Shown here: piece by piece, positions 25,552 through 33,997 of the stretch | Position numbering within the stretch: the stretch's first letter is position 1 | Layout of the letters: each line of letters starts with the position of its first letter | Source of the DNA: JBCBKL01 sp038521825 | GTDB lineage: Bacteria > Pseudomonadota > Alphaproteobacteria > Rhodobacterales > Rhodobacteraceae | Assembly: GCA_038521825.1 (NCBI GenBank) | Contig: JBCBKL010000009.1 | Coordinates: 1-64,000, forward strand | Reading direction: 5' to 3' | Length of the DNA stretch: 64,000 nt | The notes under the pieces: generated by a model | Databases searched by the model: none | What the model was told of the DNA's origin: nothing | What the model saw: the letters and a program-made list of their open reading frames with translations, nothing else | Position numbers and translations under genes: made by a program

Positions 25552-26007
25552 ATGTCTAAACCTGACTACATTATGCAGACCTACATAAAGACGACGCAGG
25601 ATCGTCTGTGGGATGCGCTTTCGGACGAAAAAAACGTGGCGCATTATCATTTCATGGCGAGCCATGCGTCGCGCGATGGCGACCGGGTCGTCATGCACCT
25701 GCCGGACGGCACAGCATTGATGTCCTCGGTTCTGCTCAAGGCAGATCCCAAAAGCCGGATGGAATGCACATTCGAACCGCATTGGGATGGGGGCGGTGCC
25801 CCGTCAAAGGTTATCTACGTGATCCAACCCGAAGGCGAATTCTGTAAGTTGACCATCGAACACTACGGCCTCACCTTGCCGGTGGTACCGGGAGAAGGGG
25901 TCGCCGATGGTTGGGCACGCTGGGCCGCGGGCCTCAAGACATGGCTGGAAACCGGTCAGGACGCTCATTTCGGCAGCCGAGCCCAAACCGCAGAGGCATC
26001 AGGATGA
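25552..26007 (+). CDS. SRPBCC (AHSA1-like) domain protein
   Basis: 151-residue single-domain protein whose opening (PDYIMQTYIKTTQDRLWDAL) and ending (VADGWARWAAGLKTWLETG) closely match the second domain of the preceding regulator. It probably binds the same or a related hydrophobic ligand, or acts as a free copy of the sensor domain. Good ribosome site (AGGAGAACGGC). The stop overlaps the ATG of the MAPEG gene. Confidence 0.92.
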   Translation: MSKPDYIMQTYIKTTQDRLWDALSDEKNVAHYHFMASHASRDGDRVVMHLPDGTALMSSVLLKADPKSRMECTFEPHWDGGGAPSKVIYVIQPEGEFCKLTIEHYGLTLPVVPGEGVADGWARWAAGLKTWLETGQDAHFGSRAQTAEASG

Positions 26008-26420
26008 CAACCGAACTGATGTATCTCGTGCTCACGGCGCTGCTCGCCGCATCGTTGTGGATACCCTATATCGTGGGAGTCAACACATCCCAAGCTGGCA
26101 GCGACGCGGAAGTCGACTCGCGCGACTTCACCCGCCCGGGCAATCCGGCCTTGCAGCGGCCTTGGGTACATCGCGCGTTCCGCGCGCACCTGAACCTTTT
26201 GGAACAGTTTTTGCCCTTTGCCGCGCTGGTCCTGCTGGCCCACCAACTGAGCGTGTCGACGTGGGTCACGGTCTGGGCGTCGGCTGGGTTTTTTTGGCTG
26301 CGGGTCGCACATGCCATCGGAATGATCACCGGGCTTGCCGCGCTGCCGGCGCGGCCCATCATCTTCACTCTTGCTTGGCTTTGTGTCGTCGCAATCGGCG
26401 TTCAAATCCTGATCGCGTGA
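26004..26420 (+). CDS. MAPEG family membrane protein
   Basis: 138-residue inner-membrane protein with four hydrophobic segments (about 5-25, 68-85, 88-108 and 118-136). SRDFTRPGNPALQRPWVHRAFRAHLNLLEQFLPF matches the MAPEG family (membrane-associated proteins in eicosanoid and glutathione metabolism); the RAxxAHxNxxE-like segment is the family's catalytic helix. Start ATG 26004 overlaps the stop of the SRPBCC gene. In bacteria its substrates are mostly unknown; the operon suggests handling of lipophilic or electrophilic compounds. Confidence 0.88.
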   Translation: MTTELMYLVLTALLAASLWIPYIVGVNTSQAGSDAEVDSRDFTRPGNPALQRPWVHRAFRAHLNLLEQFLPFAALVLLAHQLSVSTWVTVWASAGFFWLRVAHAIGMITGLAALPARPIIFTLAWLCVVAIGVQILIA

Positions 26421-26427
26421 TATCGGT

Positions 26428-26449
26428 TTGGGCGGGCCGACCCGCCCAA
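26428..26449. terminator. hairpin between convergent genes
   Basis: Nine-bp perfect stem (ttgggcggg / cccgcccaa) with loop ccga, placed between the converging MAPEG gene and the small minus-strand gene. No long T-run on either side, so termination strength is uncertain. Confidence 0.7.
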
Positions 26450-26459
26450 CCGCAAACCG

Positions 26460-26675
26460 TTAGCCGCCGATATAGGCGCCTTTGGCCGGGCGATAGAAAG
26501 TCTTTTGATTGTGAAGACGACCCAACAAATCGTGGATCTGCCGCACATCCCCATCAGCCGCTTCGCCCTCTTTCAACACTGTTTGCGACAGCGCGAATTT
26601 ATTGGCTCGCAGCGCATTCTCGATCAACTCAAGATCGTCTGTAGAAAGCTCAAAGTTACGATTGTATTTGGGCAC
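26460..26675 (-). CDS. small conserved-looking hypothetical protein
   Basis: 71-residue protein of mixed charge, starting MPKYNRNFELSTDDLELIENAL and ending in a Gly-rich tail. It has helical, repressor-like spacing and no membrane segment. The codon use, clean ribosome site (GGAGC before ATG) and the flanking hairpin support a real gene. I do not recognise a named family; it could be a small regulatory or stress protein. Confidence 0.7.
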   Translation of the reverse strand: MPKYNRNFELSTDDLELIENALRANKFALSQTVLKEGEAADGDVRQIHDLLGRLHNQKTFYRPAKGAYIGG

Positions 26676-26825
26676 CGGCTGCTCCTTATTGGTTGGCGTT
26701 TCCGATAGTGAACACTTGGTGCAAGCTAAGAAACTCTATCGGTTTGTCCATAGGATTCGGTCGGTTTTGGGATTTTTTTTGTCGCTTTTTCAGCATGCAT
26801 TTGTATGCCGCTTGAAAGGCAGGCA

Positions 26826-28007
26826 ATGGGCAGCATAGTCGGCGCCATGTCTCATCCACCCAGATTTCTGATTCCGGCGCTCTCGGCCTCCAACTTCCTT
26901 GTTGGAATGGGTGCGTTTGTGATCGTAGGGGTAATCGAACCGCTGGGCGACGATCTTGGCATCGATGCTACAGCCACCGGACTGCTTTTGACGGTGTACG
27001 CGCTCAGTTATTCAGTGTTCTCTCCGCTTCTTGTTTCGCTAACCGGTTCGATTGGCAGACGGCGTGTGATGGCGGCGGGTTTGGGATTGTTCGCATTTGC
27101 GGCGCTGCTCTCGGCCCTGGCCCCGGATTTTCTCACCTTGCAGATCGCCCGGGTCTTTGCAGCAGCCGGTGCGGGGATGTTCACGCCAGTCGCTGCAACA
27201 GTCGCCGCGGGTCTCTATCCGCCTGAAAACAGAGCAAAGGTTCTTGCTGCAGTTTTTTTCGGGCTGACGCTTGCGCAAGTCATCGGCGTTCCCGCCGGAA
27301 GCTGGCTGGCCTATACTTTCGGTTGGAGGTGGGCGTTTTGGAGCGTTGTGGCCCTCGCCCTGCCATGTCTTTATCTGGTCTGGACACAGGTTCCGGCCGG
27401 GCTCAGCTTCCAGCCGGTGTCACTGACGGATTTGGGCACCGCCTTGTCAGACGGCCGAATGATGCTCGCCGTGATGTTCACCGGAACTTTTCTTGGGGCC
27501 ATTTACGTCCTCTACACGTTCATCGCACCGCTACTGAGCGAAACAATGGGATACGGCAGGGACGGTGTCGCCCTGGTTCTGGTGCTGTTCGGCTGCGGCG
27601 CCGTCATGGGGAACATCGCGGGCGGCATCATGGCCGACCGCGTGGGATGGCGGGCGACCCTCACGACACTATGCCTGCTTCAGATGGCAATCATGCCCCT
27701 CTTTTCGCTGCTGCCTATGCCGGATCTCGCCCTGCTGATCCTGTGTCTGGCATGGGCCGCATCTGGCTGGTCTTTCATGGCTGCGCAGCAGCTTCGGCTG
27801 ATCACGCTGGCCGGTCCGAGGGCAGCCGTCATCCTCGCCCTCAATGCGGCTGCAATCTATGTCGGCGCGGCTGTCGGGTCAGCCATCGGTGCGGTCGTGA
27901 TCGATCTGTACGGTCTTTCAGCCATCGGTCTTGCAGCCGGTCTCTGTTCGGCGTTGGCGCTTTTGCACCTGATCCTTTCGGCCGCGCGAACACCAGAGTT
28001 GGCTTGA
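26826..28007 (+). CDS. MFS transporter (DHA1-type efflux)
   Basis: About 393 residues with twelve predicted membrane helices. The loop between helices 2 and 3 carries GSIGRRRVMAAGLGLFAF, the MFS signature, and PVAATVAAGLYPPENRAKVL is typical of arabinose-efflux-like DHA1 pumps. Possible starts are GTG/ATG codons at 26805, 26826 and 26847; 26826 has AAAGGCAG at a good distance. The substrate is unknown. It is followed 86 bp later by thrS. Confidence 0.9.
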   Translation: MGSIVGAMSHPPRFLIPALSASNFLVGMGAFVIVGVIEPLGDDLGIDATATGLLLTVYALSYSVFSPLLVSLTGSIGRRRVMAAGLGLFAFAALLSALAPDFLTLQIARVFAAAGAGMFTPVAATVAAGLYPPENRAKVLAAVFFGLTLAQVIGVPAGSWLAYTFGWRWAFWSVVALALPCLYLVWTQVPAGLSFQPVSLTDLGTALSDGRMMLAVMFTGTFLGAIYVLYTFIAPLLSETMGYGRDGVALVLVLFGCGAVMGNIAGGIMADRVGWRATLTTLCLLQMAIMPLFSLLPMPDLALLILCLAWAASGWSFMAAQQLRLITLAGPRAAVILALNAAAIYVGAAVGSAIGAVVIDLYGLSAIGLAAGLCSALALLHLILSAARTPELA

Positions 28008-28093
28008 CGCGGGCAAACTGCCCTGTCATTTCAGCTCTACCAAAAACCCGCAACCGGGCGTTCCGTGGGCGCCAAACTGACGAGGATGCCGAT

Positions 28094-30058
28094 ATGGCCC
28101 AAATCTCCCTCACCTTTCCCGATGGCAGCGCGCGCGACTTCGATGCAGGCATTGCGCCTGCGCAAGTTGCCGAAAGCATCTCAAAGTCGCTTGGCAAGAA
28201 GGCGATCAGCGCGACCGTCAACGATCAGCACTGGGATCTGCAATGGCCAATCGAAGCGGATGCGAGCATCGCCATCCACACGATGCAGGACGAAGAGCAG
28301 GCCAACGAACTGGTGCGTCACGACCTGGCGCACATTATGGCCCGCGCAGTGCAAGAGATCTGGCCAGACACCAAGGTGACCATCGGACCGGTCATCGATA
28401 ATGGCTGGTACTATGACTTCGACCGCGAAGAGCCGTTCACCCCCGAAGATCTCGGCCAGATCGAAGCCAAGATGAAAGAGATCATCAATCGTCGAGATCC
28501 CGTAACAACCGAGGTCTGGGACCGGGACCGGGCGATCAAGTTCTACGAGGCCAACAACGAACCCTACAAGGTCGAACTGATCGAGGCGATCCCGGGTGAT
28601 GAGCCGCTGCGCATGTACTGGCACGGACACTGGCAGGATCTATGCCGCGGCCCGCATCTGCAACACACCGGACAGGTTCCGGCAGACGCGTTCAAACTTA
28701 TGTCCATCGCGGGCGCATACTGGCGCGGCGACAGCTCGCGCGCGATGCTGCAGCGGATCTATGGCGTCGCCTTCACCGGCAAGGAAAAGCTCAAGGCGCA
28801 CCTTCAAATGCTCGAAGAGGCGGCCAAGCGGGATCACCGCAAACTGGGCCGCGAGATGGAGCTGTTTCACTTTCAGGAAGAAGCCCCCGGTATGGTTTTC
28901 TGGCACCCCAATGGCTGGACAGTTTATCTAGAGCTCGAGGCCTACATGCGCCGCCGCCTGACCGAGGCGGGTTACAAAGAGATCAAGACACCCCAGGTCG
29001 TCGACCGCAAACTCTGGGAGGCTTCTGGCCACTGGGACAAATACCGTGAGAACATGTACATCACGGAGATCGACGAGGAGCATGCGAACGAAAAACGCAC
29101 CAACGCGCTTAAGCCGATGAACTGCCCGTGCCACGTTCAGGTCTTCAACCAGGGTATCAAGTCCTACCGGGACCTGCCCCTTAGGCTGGCCGAATTCGGA
29201 TCGTGCCACCGATATGAGGCACATGGCGCGCTGCATGGGCTGATGCGGGTGCGCGGCTTTACCCAGGACGACGCCCATATCTTCTGCACAGAAGATCAGA
29301 TCGCGGATGAATGCGCTGCCTTCATCGGGCTGCTCTCGACCATCTATCGCGATGCCGGCTTTTCCAAGTTCGACATCAAGCTCTCGACCCGCCCCGATGT
29401 GCGGATTGGGACAGATGAACAATGGGACAAGGCCGAGGCCGCGTTGGAAAAGGCCATCCTGACCGTGCGCAACGACTACGTCATCGACCCGGGCGAAGGG
29501 GCGTTCTATGGCCCCAAGCTCGATTTCAAACTGACCGATGCCATCGGGCGCGAATGGCAATGCGGCACTTTCCAGGCCGATTTCCAACTGCCCGAACGGC
29601 TGGACGCCACATACATTGCGGCGGACGGTGCAAAACATCGCCCCGTCATGTTGCACCGTGCGATCCTAGGCAGCTTTGAGCGGTTCATAGGGATCATGAT
29701 CGAAAACTATGCGGGCAAATTCCCCTTCTGGTTGGCCCCGCGTCAGGTCGTGGTCACCACAATCACGTCTGAGGCGGACGCCTATGCACTCGACGTGGTC
29801 GAGGCACTCAAGGCCAAGGGGATCCGGGCCGAGGCTGACCTGCGCAACGAAAAGATCAACTACAAGGTCCGCGAACATTCAGTCGGCAAGGTGCCTGTCA
29901 TCCTTGCCGTCGGTCACCGCGAAGTCGAGGAGCGCACGGTTTCGGTGCGGCGGCTGGGCGAAAAGCAGACCAAGACGCAGTCGCTCGGCGAACTCGTCGC
30001 GCAGCTGACGGGTGAAGCAACCCCTCCCGATTTGCTGCCAGATACGCAGGCGGCCTAA
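28094..30058 (+). CDS. thrS: threonine--tRNA ligase
   Basis: 654-residue class II aminoacyl-tRNA synthetase with the full domain set: TGS domain (about 1-62, QISLTFPDGSARDF), editing domain with HDLAHIMARAVQEIWP and CRGPHLQHTG, catalytic core with MNCPCHVQVF (zinc ligand Cys) and HRYEAHGALHGLMRVRGF, and the anticodon-binding domain (about 545-645). The real start is ATG 28094; the frame is open far upstream to 27323 inside the MFS gene, which is only a shadow. A strong hairpin follows the stop. Confidence 0.98.
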   Translation: MAQISLTFPDGSARDFDAGIAPAQVAESISKSLGKKAISATVNDQHWDLQWPIEADASIAIHTMQDEEQANELVRHDLAHIMARAVQEIWPDTKVTIGPVIDNGWYYDFDREEPFTPEDLGQIEAKMKEIINRRDPVTTEVWDRDRAIKFYEANNEPYKVELIEAIPGDEPLRMYWHGHWQDLCRGPHLQHTGQVPADAFKLMSIAGAYWRGDSSRAMLQRIYGVAFTGKEKLKAHLQMLEEAAKRDHRKLGREMELFHFQEEAPGMVFWHPNGWTVYLELEAYMRRRLTEAGYKEIKTPQVVDRKLWEASGHWDKYRENMYITEIDEEHANEKRTNALKPMNCPCHVQVFNQGIKSYRDLPLRLAEFGSCHRYEAHGALHGLMRVRGFTQDDAHIFCTEDQIADECAAFIGLLSTIYRDAGFSKFDIKLSTRPDVRIGTDEQWDKAEAALEKAILTVRNDYVIDPGEGAFYGPKLDFKLTDAIGREWQCGTFQADFQLPERLDATYIAADGAKHRPVMLHRAILGSFERFIGIMIENYAGKFPFWLAPRQVVVTTITSEADAYALDVVEALKAKGIRAEADLRNEKINYKVREHSVGKVPVILAVGHREVEERTVSVRRLGEKQTKTQSLGELVAQLTGEATPPDLLPDTQAA

Positions 30059-30124
30059 GGTATTGGCCTCATATCGCGTTTGACGGCGCTGCGTTGCCGA
30101 TCCGTCAATTGTAACGCACGGCAT

Positions 30125-30163
30125 CGTTTCGGGCCAGAAATTGAAACATTTCAGCCCGAAACG
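30125..30163 (+). terminator. long hairpin downstream of thrS
   Basis: Ten-bp perfect stem (cgtttcgggc / gcccgaaacg) around a 19-base loop that itself contains a gaaat/atttc inner stem. Located 67 bases after thrS and about 140 before the bufferin operon, so it probably ends thrS transcription. There is no strong T-run. Confidence 0.6.
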
Positions 30164-30301
30164 GCACTATAATCTGCAGAAACCTGACATCCTTTCACGC
30201 GGCTGTGACACACACGCTCGTGACTGTTAAACTGCTGGTCGGGTGCCTTATTTGAGTGGCACAGAGTTAATTGAACTGACCGACATTGAGAGGAGTAGGC
30301 A

Positions 30302-30607
30302 ATGTCTAACACAATGAAATCCATGGCGCTTTTCGGTGCCGTTGCTGCTGCAGTCGCGGCCCACACACCTGCAGCCGAGGCGGCCGCGAAAGAGAAGTGC
30401 TTTGGCATCTCGCTCGCTGGCGAGAATGACTGCGCGGCAGGCCCGGGCACCACATGCGCTGGCACTTCAACTGTCGATTACCAAGGCAACGCCTGGACGC
30501 TGGTTGATGCCGGCACATGCGAGTCCATCGAACTGCCTGCGATGGCCGATGGCACACCGCGCCAAGGCTCGCTCGAAGAAATCGAGCGCGACCTGCCGAC
30601 CGCCTAA
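30302..30607 (+). CDS. bufA1: bufferin peptide precursor (DUF2282)
   Basis: 101-residue precursor of a copper-binding modified peptide (bufferin). A signal peptide (about 1-28, ending AEA) is followed by the core with four cysteines in KEKCFGISLAGENDC, AGPGTTCAGTSTVDYQGNAW and DAGTCESIEL, the conserved DUF2282 pattern. In characterised bufferins some cysteines are converted to heterocycles by the DUF692 enzyme encoded next; the product is exported to the periplasm and sequesters copper. Ribosome site GAGAGGAG. A strong hairpin separates it from the enzyme genes. Confidence 0.95.
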   Translation: MSNTMKSMALFGAVAAAVAAHTPAAEAAAKEKCFGISLAGENDCAAGPGTTCAGTSTVDYQGNAWTLVDAGTCESIELPAMADGTPRQGSLEEIERDLPTA

Positions 30608-30616
30608 ACCACTCCG

Positions 30617-30642
30617 CCCGGTCCGCCTGGTGGCGGCCCGGG
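30617..30642 (+). terminator. intercistronic hairpin after bufA1
   Basis: Stem cccgg-t-ccgcc against ggcgg-c-ccggg with loop tggt (ten pairs, one mismatch), 10 bases after the peptide stop. Without a T-run it probably acts as a partial terminator or mRNA stabiliser, raising peptide over enzyme production. Confidence 0.75.
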
Positions 30643-30664
30643 CCCACCCCCTGACGAGGCTGTC

Positions 30665-31525
30665 ATGCTGGATGTGTCATCCCAAAACACCACACTGCCC
30701 TCAGCACCCGGTGTTGGTTACAAAGCCATCCACTTCAGCGATCTGACCGCCACGCCGGGCCCCGTCAAATGGCTCGAGATCCACGCCGAGAATTACATGG
30801 GGCACGGCGGACGACCAGTGGCCCAACTGCAGGCGCTAAGCGAAACATTTCCTATCTCAGCCCATGGCGTTGGATTGTCGATTGGTGGCGAGGGAGCACT
30901 CGACGCCGATCACCTCAAACGTCTCAAACACCTGATCGACTGGCTGAAACCGGTAAGCTTTTCCGAGCATCTGGCATGGTCGACACACGGGTCCGAGTTT
31001 CTGAATGACTTGCTGCCCTTGCCCTACACAAACGATACAATCAAGCGGGTCGCAGATCACATCGACGAGGTTCAGGAGAAACTGGGCTGTCGCATGCTGC
31101 TGGAAAACCCTTCAAGCTATCTCGCTTTCGCGGAAAGCACGTGGTCCGAAACCGACTTTCTGGCCGAGATCGTGCGGCGGACGGGCTGCGGGCTGCTGTT
31201 GGATGTAAACAATGTCTTTGTCTCGGCCACCAACCTCGACTACACACCCGAAGGCTATATCGACGCTTATCCGATTGATCATGTGGGCGAGATCCATGTC
31301 GGTGGGCATGACGAAGACGAAGACGACTTGGGCCACACTCTTCTGATCGATAGCCACGGTCGGGAGACGGCCGATCCGGTTTGGGCCTTGCTCGATCACG
31401 CGCTCAGTCGCATTGGCCCCCGCCCGGTTCTCGTTGAATGGGACACCGATGTGCCCGACTGGCCAACTTTGCGCAGTGAGGCCGAGCGTGCCAGCGCTGC
31501 GCTTGCCCGGGTGCCCGTGAGTTAG
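30665..31525 (+). CDS. bufB: DUF692 multinuclear-iron peptide-modifying enzyme
   Basis: 286-residue TIM-barrel protein of the MbnB/BufB/HvfB group. Iron ligand motifs are seen in order: LEIHAENYMG, ISAHGVGLSIGG, FSEHLAWS, LLENPSSYL, LLDVNNVFVSATN, EIHVGGHDED and LVEWDTDVP. Members use an Fe(II)/Fe(III) centre to modify peptide cysteines. In this operon the substrate is the DUF2282 precursor and the next gene is the DUF2063 partner. Two bases separate it from that gene. Confidence 0.96.
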   Translation: MLDVSSQNTTLPSAPGVGYKAIHFSDLTATPGPVKWLEIHAENYMGHGGRPVAQLQALSETFPISAHGVGLSIGGEGALDADHLKRLKHLIDWLKPVSFSEHLAWSTHGSEFLNDLLPLPYTNDTIKRVADHIDEVQEKLGCRMLLENPSSYLAFAESTWSETDFLAEIVRRTGCGLLLDVNNVFVSATNLDYTPEGYIDAYPIDHVGEIHVGGHDEDEDDLGHTLLIDSHGRETADPVWALLDHALSRIGPRPVLVEWDTDVPDWPTLRSEAERASAALARVPVS

Positions 31526-31527
31526 CC

Positions 31528-32277
31528 ATGACCTCAGATCAATCGACATTCAGGAACGCGCTGTTAGACCCAAGCGCGCCGGTTCCCGACGGTTTGAACG
31601 ATGGTGCAGGCCACCCCGCGGGCCGACGGTTTTCTGTCTATCGCAACAACGTGGCTGTTTCCCTGACCGAGGCGCTCGAAACCGGGTTCCCGGTTCTGCG
31701 CAAGCTGCTGGGTCACGAGACGTTCAAGCGGTTGTGCGCAGTGTTCTTGCGCGCTCATCCTCCGCAATCCCCGCTGATGATGCATTACGGGCAGGACATG
31801 CCCGCCTTTCTGGCAGGGTTCGATCCCCTCCGCGATCTCGGTTACCTCGCGGACGTAGCCCGGTTGGAACTGGGACTGCGTGCGTCATACCACGCTGCCG
31901 ATTCCAATGCGATTGATCCTGCCCGATTTGGCGAATTCGACGAAGCGGCGCTGATGGCCGCGCGTTTGACACTGGCGCCAGCGGTCGTCCACGTCCCGTC
32001 GCCATGGCCGCTTCATGATATCTGGGCCTACAACACGATCGACAGCGCACCAAAGCCGCAGGCGGTCGCCCAATCAGTGTTGATCACCCGCCCCGAATTT
32101 GACCCGCAGCCGCATGCCCTCGATCCGGCTCAAAATGCCTGGATGGGCGCGATCACCGCTGATGAAACGCTTGGGGGGGCTCATGACGCGGCGCTGGCCA
32201 TCGATCCAGATTTCGACCTTGCTCCGCTGCTGGGGCTGTTGCTGCAGACCAACGCAATCACTGACCTCAAGACCTGA
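31528..32277 (+). CDS. bufC: DUF2063 partner protein of the bufferin-modifying enzyme
   Basis: 249-residue protein. The N-terminal DUF2063 domain (about 1-95) reads FRNALLDPSAPVPDGL, RRFSVYRNNVAVSLTEAL and PPQSPLMMHYGQDMPAFL; the rest is a second helical/sheet domain. In MbnC-like and HvfC/BufC proteins this partner forms a complex with the DUF692 enzyme and presents the peptide leader. Although databases often call it DNA-binding, the operon makes the peptide-recruiting role far more likely. The DoxX gene follows after 11 bp. Confidence 0.93.
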   Translation: MTSDQSTFRNALLDPSAPVPDGLNDGAGHPAGRRFSVYRNNVAVSLTEALETGFPVLRKLLGHETFKRLCAVFLRAHPPQSPLMMHYGQDMPAFLAGFDPLRDLGYLADVARLELGLRASYHAADSNAIDPARFGEFDEAALMAARLTLAPAVVHVPSPWPLHDIWAYNTIDSAPKPQAVAQSVLITRPEFDPQPHALDPAQNAWMGAITADETLGGAHDAALAIDPDFDLAPLLGLLLQTNAITDLKT

Positions 32278-32288
32278 AGGACCCAATC

Positions 32289-32828
32289 ATGAACGCCCTC
32301 ATCCGCCTGCACGATGCTGTCTTTGGCCCCATCGAACGCGCCGACTGGCTGCTGCCCACGCTGGCGCGGTTCGTCTTTGCCGCTGTGCTGCTGATGTATT
32401 TCTGGATGTCCGGGATGACTAAGTTGGGCGGTTCGCTCGGCGGGCTTTTTTCGCCTACGTTCAACGCCTTCGCACAGATCTTTCCTCGCGGGGCCGAAGC
32501 GTTGAGCTACGATATCACCCAGGCCTCCAGCTTTCAGAAGGTTGTTATCCTCGCGGGCACATGGGCCGAGTTCCTTCTGCCCGCGCTGATCATCGTGGGG
32601 CTCTTCACACGGCTGGCTGCACTTGGAATGATCGGGTTCATAATCGTCCAATCGGTGACCGACATCGTGGGGCACGGCACCCCCGTCGGGGTCTGGTTCG
32701 ACCGCATCTCTGACAGTGCAATCCTCGACCAGCGAGCGCTCTGGGTATTGATGCTGCTGGTGATCGTCATCAAGGGACCGGGGCCGCTATCGCTCGACAA
32801 GATTCTCACGGACCGACTGGCGCGCTAA
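32289..32828 (+). CDS. DoxX-family membrane protein
   Basis: 179-residue inner-membrane protein with about four hydrophobic helices (for example LARFVFAAVLLMYFWMSGM, FLLPALIIVGLFTRLAALGM, WVLMLLVIVIKGPGPL). DoxX proteins commonly end bufferin and HvfABC-type operons (as bufD or hvfD), probably in electron transfer or export linked to the modified peptide; their exact role is unknown. The end overlaps the stop of the convergent ArsC-like gene by 4 bp. Confidence 0.92.
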   Translation: MNALIRLHDAVFGPIERADWLLPTLARFVFAAVLLMYFWMSGMTKLGGSLGGLFSPTFNAFAQIFPRGAEALSYDITQASSFQKVVILAGTWAEFLLPALIIVGLFTRLAALGMIGFIIVQSVTDIVGHGTPVGVWFDRISDSAILDQRALWVLMLLVIVIKGPGPLSLDKILTDRLAR

Positions 32829-33139
32829 GGCTTCAAAGCAGCCTGGGTGGTCGCGTTCCATCCTAGATGATAGGTCTCATCCGTTTTGATAAGCGGGCGC
32901 TTCATCACGGTAGGGTGGGCCTGCAGCAACGCGAGGGACGCAAGCGCACGATCCTCATCAGACAAGGCCCGCCATGTCGTCGACCGCGTGTTGATCAGCG
33001 CATCGCCAAAGACGTCCAGCGCCGCCTCCAACACCGCGGCAGGCACACCCTGCTCACGCACGTCTACGAATTCGGCGTCTGGCAACGCTTTCCGCGCTTT
33101 CCGGCAGGTGTCGCATGACTTCAGTCCAAACATCCACAT
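32825..33139 (-). CDS. ArsC/Spx-like reductase (YffB group)
   Basis: About 104 residues with a thioredoxin-like fold. FGLKSCDTCRKARKAL holds a CxxC active-site motif, and the later PTVMKRPLIKTDETYHLGW is the ArsC/Spx C-terminal signature (cis-Pro region). I chose ATG 33139 (MWMFGLKSC) over 33163. The YffB group is thought to be a glutathione-dependent reductase and not a true arsenate reductase; no other ars genes are near. Confidence 0.9.
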   Translation of the reverse strand: MWMFGLKSCDTCRKARKALPDAEFVDVREQGVPAAVLEAALDVFGDALINTRSTTWRALSDEDRALASLALLQAHPTVMKRPLIKTDETYHLGWNATTQAALKP

Positions 33140-33337
33140 GAATTGTCCCCGCGTTTCGATCAAATTTCAGGCATGAAGCAGCCCAAAGGCAACGTCATCC
33201 TTGATTTTTTTCAGGCGAAGGCAATCTCATAAATTGTGGAGGCAAAGCGTGTCTGTTGGCACCCGGCGCCGAAGCGGCAAAGTCCCCCAGTGCGTGGAAT
33301 TGGGGTAAGAAAGCAAGGCGAATAGGAGGCACGGGAT

Positions 33338-33544
33338 ATGCCGGTTGGCACCGTGAAGTGGTTCAACACCACGAAAGGTTACGGATTTATCGCCCCCGAA
33401 GAGGGCGGCAAGGACGTATTTGTACATATTTCGGCAGTTGAACGGTCTGGCCTTACGGGGCTTGCCGACAACCAGAAAGTCAGCTTCGAGCTGCTGGAGG
33501 GCCGCGATGGCCGCCAGATGGCCGGCGATCTGAAGCTGCTCTGA
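33338..33544 (+). CDS. cold-shock protein (CspA family)
   Basis: 68-residue OB-fold RNA/DNA-binding protein. GTVKWFNTTKGYGFIAPEEGGKD contains RNP1-like GYGFI and VFVHISAVE is RNP2, both intact. A ribosome site AATAGGAGGCACGG precedes ATG. The roughly 200 bases upstream contain no other gene and would provide the long structured leader common for such genes. A short cggctt/aagccg hairpin follows the stop. Confidence 0.96.
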   Translation: MPVGTVKWFNTTKGYGFIAPEEGGKDVFVHISAVERSGLTGLADNQKVSFELLEGRDGRQMAGDLKLL

Positions 33545-33697
33545 CGCGGGTGCGCGGCTTCGGCCAAGCCGTTTGAAACACCCTCGTGCTATCCAATCAG
33601 TGCGGCGCCTTTTTTGGTTTCGCCATCTGGATCTGTGTGTCGTCGGCAAACGCGCGCCGCGACCCAGCTCTGTAAAATATTACATTTTTTCAAGAGG

Positions 33698-33997
33698 TTA
33701 AGCCGGATCCCGTGACCGCGTTTCCCACGCTTCGCCCATAGCTACTATGCAGGAATTGCCCGTGGCATAGCGGATGACAAGCGTCCAATCCCCGGACTCG
33801 TTTGTCCAAATCTCCATCATTTGGTCGGGGCCGCGGAGGCCGGAGGATTGTTTTTCGGAGCCGTATTGCTTGGTGAGACGGGTGTGGAGCAACTCGGTGG
33901 GTGAGCAAATCACTTCGGCCAGCGGTCCGGCGGCGAGCGGAGAGGCAAGAAGAAGAACAAGAGATGTGGCTGTGAACTGCTTGATTTTGTTTATCAT
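33698..33997 (-). CDS. small secreted hypothetical protein
   Basis: 99 residues with an N-terminal signal peptide (KQFTATSLVLLLASPLAAG) and a mature part with two Cys (one in VICSPTELL, one in NSCIVAMGEAWE) that may pair in the periplasm. The end GEAWETRS resembles small periplasmic proteins common in Rhodobacteraceae whose role is unknown. The promoter side borders the long structured region. Confidence 0.7.
   Translation of the reverse strand: MINKIKQFTATSLVLLLASPLAAGPLAEVICSPTELLHTRLTKQYGSEKQSSGLRGPDQMMEIWTNESGDWTLVIRYATGNSCIVAMGEAWETRSRDPA

Noticed and set aside
27323..30058. A 911-codon frame that would fuse an upstream segment to threonyl-tRNA synthetase
   Set aside because: The first 257 codons lie over the MFS transporter gene in another frame and have no family character; ThrS starts at ATG 28094 with its TGS domain.
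32825..33139. Arsenate-resistance gene
   Set aside because: Motifs fit the YffB/Spx-like branch and no arsenical pump or arsR partner is adjacent.
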